Assembly: GCA_026648125.1 (NCBI GenBank) | Contig: JAPKGD010000181.1 | Location: 1-5,179 of the forward strand | Origin: Bdellovibrionales bacterium | GTDB taxonomy: Bacteria; Bdellovibrionota; Bdellovibrionia; Bdellovibrionales; UBA1609 | DNA length: 5,179 nucleotides | Direction: 5' to 3' | In this document: one piece after another, positions 1 to 5,179 of the stretch | How positions within the stretch are numbered: position 1 is the first letter of the stretch | Layout: each line of letters begins with the position of its first letter | The notes under the pieces: generated by a model | Told to the model about the DNA's origin: nothing | The model's input: the letters and a program-made list of their open reading frames with translations, nothing else | Database searches by the model: none | Program-made: the position numbers and the translations under genes

Positions 1-543
1 TGCCGCTAGTACCAGGGTGAAAACGGCGGAAAGAAAAAACATTGTACCGACCCAAAGCCCAAATCGGCATTCGTTCAAGGCCGGAAGTTCTGGCCTGACC
101 TCGGATTTACCGGGCAAAAGAAGCCGTCGGGACAGGTAACTGAGGGCGACACCGCTGACGTAGATAATCAAACCAAGATTATGGCGGGGCTCATTGAGCA
201 ACGGGACGTAATTCACCAAAATCGCTCGCGTATGCTCTGAGGGAAATGCGGTGACCATAAGCAGAACGCCGACGATCGCCAGCAGAAAGCCTGCGATTTG
301 TTCCCATGAATTTTGCCCTGCATGGTTGTCGGGTTGCGCGGTAAGCATTGATAGACCAAGGGGAATGGACGTGAACCAAACCAAAGTGGCCAAATTTACA
401 TGGACGACGAGGCACCAGCGGACAATTTCAATCTGCCCCACCCATTCTTTAACCATGGGAAGCTTGGCCGAGGTTATTACAAACGCCAAAGCGCCGCTAA
501 AGAGCAGCGACATGGCACCGAAGGCCATCCAAGCTCTCCCCAT
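1..543 (-). CDS. Heme-copper oxidase subunit I-like membrane protein, N-terminal part (3' end outside window)
   Basis: The frame opens with ATG at 543, two bases after the stop of the cytochrome b-ferredoxin gene, and stays open for 181 codons to the left edge. Hydrophobic segments lie at about 3-24, 40-67, 80-100, 124-138 and 162-181. The second contains RWCLVVHVNLATLVWF; its His48 sits where heme-copper subunit I proteins place the low-spin heme ligand of helix II. The helix order and the helix IV to V transition (YLSRR, a polar linker, then FG at 161-162) parallel the oxidase frame at 4714-3476, yet the sequences differ, so this looks like a second related subunit, not a continuation of the first. 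Helices VI-X, which would show CuB and high-spin heme ligands, lie outside. Met6 (ATG at 528-526) is an alternative start. It could instead be a different diheme or b-type membrane protein. Translational coupling with the upstream gene is likely. Confidence 0.72.
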   Translation of the reverse strand, partial: MGRAWMAFGAMSLLFSGALAFVITSAKLPMVKEWVGQIEIVRWCLVVHVNLATLVWFTSIPLGLSMLTAQPDNHAGQNSWEQIAGFLLAIVGVLLMVTAFPSEHTRAILVNYVPLLNEPRHNLGLIIYVSGVALSYLSRRLLLPGKSEVRPELPALNECRFGLWVGTMFFLSAVFTLVLAA

Positions 544-560
544 ACCTAGTTTACCCCCTC
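541..560 (-). promoter_or_regulatory. Shine-Dalgarno for the left-edge membrane protein gene
   Basis: The minus strand has GAGGGGG at 560-554, inside the last codons of the cytochrome b-ferredoxin gene, 10 nt before the ATG at 543. The upstream TAG is 2 nt from that ATG. A second GGGGAG stretch follows the ATG and could serve Met6 instead, so the exact start is uncertain, but close coupling of the two genes is clear. Confidence 0.5.
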
Positions 561-2561
561 TTTAAGTATCAAACTTGTCTGATCTGCGCTGATATCAACC
601 AGTGAAGCGCGCCCGGATCGTGCGTTGATCAGTGATGAAAACTCGAAGCTCTCTCCCGCATGGTCGCCATCAGCCAGTGGGGTAAACTGAATTCGCACCT
701 GATGAGCGCCTGGCGGCAGTGCCAAGTTTTCATCCACATAAATCGGTCGGTCGTGTCTTAGTCCTCCAGGTTGAACCACCTTGTTCACCCGCTCGAGGCC
801 GCCAACGTCTACCACTAATCGATAGCTGAGCGGTTGATAATCACATATTTCAGGTGGCTGCATATGGCGAGGAAGCTGAGCTTCTTCCTCCGAAGTCTTT
901 GCTCGGCAGGTCTTTATCGATTGCCCGGAAAGCCGCCAACTGAGACGCAAATAGCCGTCCTGGGGGCCAGAGCCCAAGTCAATTCGGCTGAGTGCAAACG
1001 TGGCAAGGAGCAGTCCAAAGCCCGAGAGAAGAGCCAAAATCGGCCGGGTGAGCCGAGAAGGGGCTGGCGTCTGATTTGTGATCGCCCAGATTTCGCTAAA
1101 AAATGAATTCTCTTCCCCGTCTCCTACCGCGTGGACGGTCAAACGGCTTTTGTCAAATTGAGGTGAAAACGGGGGCTCACGCCTTCCCGAGACCCGATCG
1201 GATAAGAGGAGAAATCCATCACGAGTCGAACAGTTGCGATCCGGGCAAGCCGCGACGGCAATGCGCTCGAATCCTTCAGCTAGGTGCTCAATGGTGGCAT
1301 GATGAACGGTGCCCGCACACGTCACTGGATAGACGTCGAAGTCAGTTCCAGCTCCGGAAGCGAAATTTTGAATGTTTCGCAAAACCACGGGCTGATTTCT
1401 GCAGCCGATAATCAGCATTTTCTTACTTTTAGACTCAGGTTGCGCCTTAAGGGCGGCGACAAATTTTTTCGCTGCATTGATTTGGTCTATGCCTCGTCGA
1501 TCAGGCGGCCCGATGGAAAGTGGTCCGCAAGAAGCCACACAAAGCCCACAGCTGACACAAAGAGCCGGGTTGACCATGGCCACTTCGTCGGAACCCTTTC
1601 CAATCAGGCGCGGGGTCATGCTGATGGCCTCATACGGGCAGTCCTTTACGCATTGAACGCATCCGTGACAGCGTCTCTGGTCATTGAAGGAGGGTTTGGA
1701 GATTTCCTTCTTTGGGGGCCGAGAGAGGAGCGGCACGGCCACAAGAAATCCAAAGAGAAGAACGGAGCCGGCCAGAATGAGACCTGGCGAAGATTCCGAC
1801 CAGGAAAGCCAAAAATTGAACAGCCAGTCATAGGGGGCATCGGATGGAATTTTAAGGAGATCCGCCTTGCGGCCGAGGGGGGCTGCCCAAATTATTGAAA
1901 TAAAAATGAGCAATCCGGTGAAACCATAGGTGAGTCGGGGGTGGGGAAACCAAACGCTTCTGGCCAACTTTTTTGTGTGGACCCAAACCCCGAAGATCAT
2001 GCCCAGGGGGACGACGATATGGAGAAATAAGTTCAAGAAGAAAAAGGAGGCCGGGGGCATCGGCATGGAGCCCGAAAATGACCGGCTAACCGGGTCAGGA
2101 AACAAATTGAGCGTGTCAAAAAGGCGAGCACCTGCTACCGCGATCGCTTGAGCGGCCTCGTCCCAGACCATCACATATCCGGTCCAGCCCGAAATAAACA
2201 GAAACACCAAAAGAATTACGCCTGTGATCCAAGCAAAGGTGCGCGGCCCCCAAGATCTACCCATGGCCATCATTCTGACGATATGAACGGTGACCGCCAC
2301 GACTGTGGCGTCCGAGGCATAGCGGTGTAGGGTCCGAATCCAGCGCCCCATCCAGACCTGGTTATGGATATCCACAACGGACTCATAGGGCTCACCGAGT
2401 CGGTAGAAAAACACTAGGTACAAACCGGTAATGGTCACGATGGTCATTAACAACACGGCAATGGTGCCACTGCGGTAAAGCGGATTGTAATCCGAACCAA
2501 AAAGACGATTACAAACCCGATCAAATGGCGCGATTAGAAGCTGGGCAATTTTTTGCATCAT
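546..2561 (-). CDS. Diheme cytochrome b / 2x[4Fe-4S] ferredoxin / MvhD-like fusion protein with periplasmic C-terminal domain
   Basis: This 671-residue fusion has five parts. (1) Cytochrome b/b6 core, residues about 1-200: helices at about 32-53, 77-100, 112-133 and 172-196, with two His pairs of 13-residue spacing, H79/H93 and H181/H195, the signature of two stacked b hemes. (2) Two further helices, about 212-228 and 258-280. (3) Two [4Fe-4S] motifs, C298-C301-C304-C308 followed by Pro and C335-C338-C341-C345 followed by Gly. (4) An MvhD/FlpD-like domain, about 380-455, with cysteines C387, C415, C439 and C444 that could hold a [2Fe-2S] cluster. (5) A helix at 504-526, then a soluble domain to 671 with C552 and C573 as a possible disulfide. 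Six helices before the Fe-S region place the clusters in the cytoplasm and the C-terminus outside. Inference: it moves electrons between a cytoplasmic Fe-S partner and the quinone pool or the neighbouring oxidase-type subunits. The PEWY quinol-site motif of full bc1-type cytochrome b is absent. Two Met codons (2561 and 2558) are possible starts. The domain calls are firm except MvhD (moderate). Confidence 0.9.
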   Translation of the reverse strand: MMQKIAQLLIAPFDRVCNRLFGSDYNPLYRSGTIAVLLMTIVTITGLYLVFFYRLGEPYESVVDIHNQVWMGRWIRTLHRYASDATVVAVTVHIVRMMAMGRSWGPRTFAWITGVILLVFLFISGWTGYVMVWDEAAQAIAVAGARLFDTLNLFPDPVSRSFSGSMPMPPASFFFLNLFLHIVVPLGMIFGVWVHTKKLARSVWFPHPRLTYGFTGLLIFISIIWAAPLGRKADLLKIPSDAPYDWLFNFWLSWSESSPGLILAGSVLLFGFLVAVPLLSRPPKKEISKPSFNDQRRCHGCVQCVKDCPYEAISMTPRLIGKGSDEVAMVNPALCVSCGLCVASCGPLSIGPPDRRGIDQINAAKKFVAALKAQPESKSKKMLIIGCRNQPVVLRNIQNFASGAGTDFDVYPVTCAGTVHHATIEHLAEGFERIAVAACPDRNCSTRDGFLLLSDRVSGRREPPFSPQFDKSRLTVHAVGDGEENSFFSEIWAITNQTPAPSRLTRPILALLSGFGLLLATFALSRIDLGSGPQDGYLRLSWRLSGQSIKTCRAKTSEEEAQLPRHMQPPEICDYQPLSYRLVVDVGGLERVNKVVQPGGLRHDRPIYVDENLALPPGAHQVRIQFTPLADGDHAGESFEFSSLINARSGRASLVDISADQTSLILKEGVN

Positions 2562-2570
2562 AACTCACTT
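2556..2570 (-). promoter_or_regulatory. Weak ribosome binding site and double ATG for the cytochrome b-ferredoxin gene
   Basis: The minus strand reads AAGTGAGTTATGATG. The SCO stop TGA lies inside the purine-rich stretch. AAGTGAG is only 2 nt from the first ATG (2561) but 5 nt from the second (2558), so the second Met is the better spaced start. The protein would differ by one residue. Confidence 0.5.
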
Positions 2571-3476
2571 CTGGGCGAATAAGTTTTGAACCCTCTTTGC
2601 TCCTTGGATGATCCAAGTCATGGGTGCGTTGCTAAATCCATACGCGATTCGTCCATTGGGCTGAATGACATAAGTCAGTGAAGGGTGGGCGATGTCCCCG
2701 GTCTTTTCATCCCTTTGCCATGGCACATTGAAAGCGGTAAGCGTGTCGGTAACTTTTTTGATTTCTCCGGAGAGGACGTGTGCAGAGGGCGGAAGATTCC
2801 ACTTAGCCGCCATGCTAGCCAAGGCTCTGGGCGTGTCTCGCCATGGGTCGAGAGTGATGATAAGCAATCGAGTTGAGTCCGGGTCAAGGTCCCTCAAGAT
2901 GCGCGTGCTTTGTGCCACGATTGCCGGACAAATGGTTTTGCAGTGGGCAAAGGCGAAGGTCACGATAAGGGTCCTGCCACGTAGCCCGTCAAGAGATTGG
3001 GGTGCTCCGTTTTGGTCAATTAGTTCAAAACGGGGCGCGGGCTTATCGAGTATAGCGTAGTTTTCGGGCAAGTCCTCTCCCGACAGATTTTCGTAAGAAA
3101 TTTTGGCGAGTTTTTGACCTTGATAGATTTTTTCTCCAACCCAGTTGATGTGCCAACCGAAGGCAAGACCCACGGCAAGAAGTAGGGCTCGCCCAGCAGG
3201 TAGGCGGGCGAGCCATTGAAGTGATTCCCCAACATGGTGGCCCCAGGCAAAGGCGATCGCGATTAAAAAAGATAAAGGTGCCAGAACTAACAGAATCCAT
3301 CCCGACGCATCGGGAAGCCCTGATTCCATTTGTCCAAAACAGGCAACGCGAGCGGCTTCAAGCCAATCCTGACTAACGACGGGGATGGGGGCAAAAGCAA
3401 AACCCCACCACCCCGCAGTCGTCAGCGTCCAAAGAGCGAGAATCGACAAAGCCGTAGTCCGCTCACGGAAAGACAT
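2565..3476 (-). CDS. SCO1/SenC-family protein with N-terminal multi-helix membrane domain
   Basis: This 303-residue protein has hydrophobic helices at about 10-30, 59-79 and 95-112, then a thioredoxin-fold SCO domain at about 143-300. The domain carries the CxxxC copper/redox motif C179-K-T-I-C183, the LDPWRDTP block at 209-216 and the distal His264 in DIAHPSL, so all three copper ligands expected of SCO proteins are present. Three helices with a cytoplasmic N-terminus put the SCO domain on the extracytoplasmic side. Family role: copper delivery to, or disulfide reduction of, the oxidase copper centre (CuA on subunit II). Most SCO proteins are about 200-220 residues with a single anchor, so the first 120 residues, including C46, are an extension. 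The ATG overlaps the upstream stop as TAATG, with a good Shine-Dalgarno just before it. No CuA subunit is visible here, so its copper client is unknown. Confidence 0.93.
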   Translation of the reverse strand: MSFRERTTALSILALWTLTTAGWWGFAFAPIPVVSQDWLEAARVACFGQMESGLPDASGWILLVLAPLSFLIAIAFAWGHHVGESLQWLARLPAGRALLLAVGLAFGWHINWVGEKIYQGQKLAKISYENLSGEDLPENYAILDKPAPRFELIDQNGAPQSLDGLRGRTLIVTFAFAHCKTICPAIVAQSTRILRDLDPDSTRLLIITLDPWRDTPRALASMAAKWNLPPSAHVLSGEIKKVTDTLTAFNVPWQRDEKTGDIAHPSLTYVIQPNGRIAYGFSNAPMTWIIQGAKRVQNLFAQK

Positions 3477-3489
3477 TATCCCACCTTCC
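3474..3489 (-). promoter_or_regulatory. Shine-Dalgarno and TAATG stop/start overlap for the SCO gene
   Basis: On the minus strand the junction reads GGAAGGTGGGATAATG. AAGGTGG is a one-mismatch Shine-Dalgarno placed 4 nt before the ATG. The TAA of the oxidase frame shares one A with the ATG (TAATG). This supports the start choice and suggests translational coupling of oxidase and SCO synthesis. Confidence 0.75.
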
Positions 3490-5179
3490 AGACAAAGGAG
3501 AGAATCTTCCAGTTTACGAAGTAATAGAGAACAAAGCAGGCCAGGAAGATAAATACCAAAACCATGGTGCCGCGAGCACCGGTTTCGTGGACTGCGGCGA
3601 CGTTCGCCCCCTGATGCACCTGGGAGGGGAGTTTGAGTACGCCTTGGGGAATTCCACTCGCTCGGGTTTTGATTGCCTCCACGGTGAGCGGCTTGCCAAA
3701 GAAAACCGTGGCCACGGCGATCGCCACAAAAGCGAGGGCGCCGGTCGCCGCAAGTAACCCGCCAATGGCGAAAAACACCTGGACCACGTTAATCACCGGG
3801 TGGAATTCAACGCCAAACGGCGCATTTGAAAAAGAGATGTCCCAGTGGCGGCGGGGGACACCAAAAATTCCCATATAAATCTTAGCCATTGCCATAAGCG
3901 AAATGCCGAGGCCGAACATCCAGGGCTGAAATTTAGCAAGTCCCCAAAAGGCCACCCGCTTTTGAAATATCAGGGGCAGGACGTAATAGCTGACGGCCAT
4001 AAACGCCAAAGCTGTGCCGCCGGCCACGGTCGCGTGGAAGTGCCCAGGCAGGCGCATGGTGTTGTGTGCAATGATATTGATTTGCTCTGTTCCAATGGTG
4101 ACTCCAGTAATCCCGCCAAGGAAGCCGAAGATCACCACAGAAAGCGCCATTCCCGAAAAGCCGGGATCACTCCATGGGGCCTTTCTGAGCCACTCAAAAC
4201 GACCCGAGGTGAAGCCGCGCAGGCGCTGTCCGATTTCGATGCCGGCGGGAACGGTGAAGCCGTGAACCATACTAGCAAGAACCGCGAGATACATCGCATA
4301 GCTGGTGTTCCAGACTTTCCAAGCCGGTCCAAAACCGGGATCAACCAAGAGGTGGTGAGCGGAAGCCATCGAGATAAACAAAATGTATAACACGAAGGCC
4401 GTTCGGCTGACCTTTTCGTTAAGGACGACCCCGCCGACCGTCAGAGCTCCGAGCAGATACCAGATGGAGACCATCGCTGCTACATTGATCTGCTGCGAGG
4501 AGTGCCCAAGCGCCCAAAACAAAAGGCGATAGAGTTGAGCATCGAGGTCGATGAGTCCGAGCGACCAGAGGAACGTGGGGATATAAGTCGCCGCTCCGTG
4601 AACCAAGGTGATCGCGGCGATAATCGCGGCCGTAAGGGCGCCGAAGGTGACCAAAGGAATGCTTCCTTCGTAGGTTCTTTCACGTTTTGCAACGGTCAAA
4701 GAGGCAAAAAAGAGGCCTGTTACGCGCACCTCGGCGCCCGCGGGAACGTGCAGCACGCGGCGCATGCGGTGCATCTGCAGCGGGTCGGTGATCGTGGTGT
4801 CGAGCGCGCCGGCCTGCACGCCCGATGCGAGACCGATGCTGCTTTGGCCATCGCGCACCTGCAGGCCGACCCACTGGCCTACCTTTTCGCTGAGCTCGAC
4901 GACATCCCCGGGACGGACCTGGAAGGACGGGATATTCACGCGGCGCCCATTGACCAACACGCCGTTATGACGGACAACCTGACGCGACTCGGAGCGCGAG
5001 GCGCCGAAGCCCATGCGATAGGCCACCGTATCAAGACGGGATTCGAGCAGTTGCAGAAGATTCTCGCCGGTCACGCCCTTGCGACGGTCAGCCTCTGCAT
5101 AAACCTTACGGAACTGACCTTCCAGGACGCCATAGATGCGGCGGATTTTCTGCTTTTCACGCAGGTGGACACCATAATC
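3476..5179 (-). CDS. Heme-copper oxidase/NO reductase-like catalytic subunit I, 5'-truncated and fused in frame to an rpsD fragment
   Basis: Numbering starts at the GTG at 5074, but the frame is open to the right edge, so this GTG is an internal S4 codon, not a real start. Residues 121-532 are a heme-copper subunit I: hydrophobic segments at about 142-172 (helix V), 182-211 (VI), 223-243 (VII), 256-280 (VIII), 307-335 (IX), 344-370 (X), 384-404 (XI), 428-459 (XII) and 503-526. Active-site residues are visible: CuB ligand H191 in GHSSQQIN, CuB ligands H240-H241 in SAHHLLVDPG, and high-spin and low-spin heme ligands H345 and H347 in PGHFHAT. The position four after H191, where A/B-type O2 reductases carry the cross-linked Tyr, is Gln195. 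Helices I-III and most of IV, with the helix II heme ligand, are missing and replaced by S4 and an unidentified stretch. The stop TAA overlaps the next ATG. Known for the family: reduces O2 or NO in the membrane. Inference: the intact gene may be an NO reductase-like variant. The family call is firm; substrate and intactness are not. Confidence 0.88.
   Translation of the reverse strand, partial: DYGVHLREKQKIRRIYGVLEGQFRKVYAEADRRKGVTGENLLQLLESRLDTVAYRMGFGASRSESRQVVRHNGVLVNGRRVNIPSFQVRPGDVVELSEKVGQWVGLQVRDGQSSIGLASGVQAGALDTTITDPLQMHRMRRVLHVPAGAEVRVTGLFFASLTVAKRERTYEGSIPLVTFGALTAAIIAAITLVHGAATYIPTFLWSLGLIDLDAQLYRLLFWALGHSSQQINVAAMVSIWYLLGALTVGGVVLNEKVSRTAFVLYILFISMASAHHLLVDPGFGPAWKVWNTSYAMYLAVLASMVHGFTVPAGIEIGQRLRGFTSGRFEWLRKAPWSDPGFSGMALSVVIFGFLGGITGVTIGTEQINIIAHNTMRLPGHFHATVAGGTALAFMAVSYYVLPLIFQKRVAFWGLAKFQPWMFGLGISLMAMAKIYMGIFGVPRRHWDISFSNAPFGVEFHPVINVVQVFFAIGGLLAATGALAFVAIAVATVFFGKPLTVEAIKTRASGIPQGVLKLPSQVHQGANVAAVHETGARGTMVLVFIFLACFVLYYFVNWKILSFVWKVG
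4716..4882 (-). other. Unidentified GC-rich coding-like segment between the S4 and oxidase parts
   Basis: About 56 codons continue the S4 frame and end just before the oxidase helix IV remnant. The segment matches neither the C-terminus of S4 nor the N-terminal helices of a heme-copper subunit I. It is soluble in character, with Gly, Val and Arg prominent and a piece reading HVPAGAEVRVTG. A hand count gives about 70% GC over 4741-4860, against about 52% at 4621-4680. Third codon positions are strongly G/C in this frame, so it looks like genuine coding sequence from a GC-rich gene. The HVPAGAEVRVTG piece faintly recalls the cupredoxin region of oxidase subunit II, but no copper ligands follow, so I do not assign it. 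It may be a third source sequence in a multi-part join. Confidence 0.55.
4883..5179 (-). pseudogene. rpsD: Ribosomal protein S4 (rpsD) internal fragment
   Basis: The frame from the right edge reads DYGVHLREKQKIRRIYG, then EADRRKGVTGENLLQLLESR, YRMGFG, VNGRRVNIPS and RPGDVVELSEK. These are hallmark blocks of bacterial 30S protein S4, from about residue 50 to 148 of a roughly 206-residue protein, including most of the RNA-binding S4 domain. S4 binds 16S rRNA as a primary assembly protein. The 5' end lies outside the window. The last third of the usual protein, ending near a conserved LIVELYS-type C-terminus, is absent: similarity stops after SEK and the frame continues into unrelated sequence. 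The usual neighbours rpoA and rplQ do not follow. The residue pattern resembles proteobacterial S4. A truncated S4 of this kind would probably not function, so this is a broken copy or one side of a chimeric join. Confidence 0.9.

Noticed and set aside
1284..1898. A 204-codon plus-strand open frame opposite the cytochrome b-ferredoxin gene
   Set aside because: It lies entirely within the minus-strand gene, whose protein has clear His-pair and Cys motifs. The plus-strand translation has no recognisable domain and low-complexity polar composition typical of an antisense shadow.
298..2561. Cytochrome c heme motifs (CXXCH) in any of the proteins
   Set aside because: No CXXCH was found. CHGC and similar strings in the fusion protein belong to the [4Fe-4S] cysteine clusters.
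3474..3489. A promoter or terminator between the oxidase and SCO genes
   Set aside because: The genes overlap by one base. There is no room for a terminator, and I see no convincing -35/-10 pair within the end of the oxidase gene.
3845..4390. A 181-codon plus-strand open frame opposite the oxidase subunit
   Set aside because: It is antisense to the conserved helices VII-XI of subunit I. Its translation is polar, His- and Arg-rich and without motifs, and there is no independent start signal.
4713..4864. Restriction-type palindromes (CTGCAG twice, AGGCCT, CCCGCGGG) as proof of a cloning join
   Set aside because: Such hexamers are common by chance in about 70% GC sequence, and only AGGCCT sits exactly at a boundary. 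This is suggestive at most.
3476..5074. Reading 3476-5074 as one complete 532-residue protein starting with the GTG at 5074
   Set aside because: The frame continues upstream to the window edge with uninterrupted S4 sequence, so the GTG is an internal valine codon of S4, not a start.

Overview
The window is gene-dense. Every supported coding region lies on the minus strand, so the window reads right to left, and adjacent genes overlap or are 2-3 nt apart. There is no intergenic stretch over 300 bases, no RNA gene, no CRISPR array and no recognisable insertion sequence. The proteins indicate a Gram-negative-type bacterium with a branched, flexible respiratory chain. GC is near 52% in the one 60-base line I counted in the main cluster. 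I cannot assign a phylum. The ribosomal S4 fragment at the right edge looks proteobacterial but may not come from the same genome as the rest.

Layout, in transcription order. (1) Positions 5179-4883 encode an internal piece of ribosomal protein S4 (rpsD). (2) It continues in frame into about 56 residues of GC-rich coding sequence that I do not recognise (4882-4716). (3) It continues in frame again into the C-terminal three quarters of a heme-copper oxidase/NO reductase catalytic subunit I (4714-3476). That subunit lacks its first helices, including the low-spin heme ligand of helix II. This chimeric reading frame is either an assembly/cloning join or a real recombination scar. (4) A SCO/SenC copper-chaperone-type thioredoxin-fold protein with a three-helix membrane anchor follows (3476-2565), overlapping the previous stop by one base. 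(5) Next is a large fusion protein (2561-546): diheme cytochrome b, two [4Fe-4S] clusters, an MvhD/FlpD-like iron-sulfur domain, another membrane helix and an extracytoplasmic C-terminal domain. (6) Last is the start of a multi-helix membrane protein (543-1, running off the left edge). It looks like the N-terminal helices of a second heme-copper subunit I-like protein, with a candidate heme-ligand His in helix II.

How the genes may work together (inference): genes 3-6 look like one operon for a membrane electron-transfer module. The cytochrome b-ferredoxin-MvhD fusion would link a cytoplasmic low-potential electron donor or acceptor to the quinone pool or directly to heme-copper-type subunits, and the SCO protein would serve copper delivery or thiol redox. 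The catalytic subunit keeps all visible CuB and heme ligands of helices VI, VII and X. It has Gln where oxygen reductases carry the cross-linked Tyr, so NO reduction is at least as plausible as O2 reduction. No CuA subunit II and no CXXCH cytochrome c motif occur in the window.
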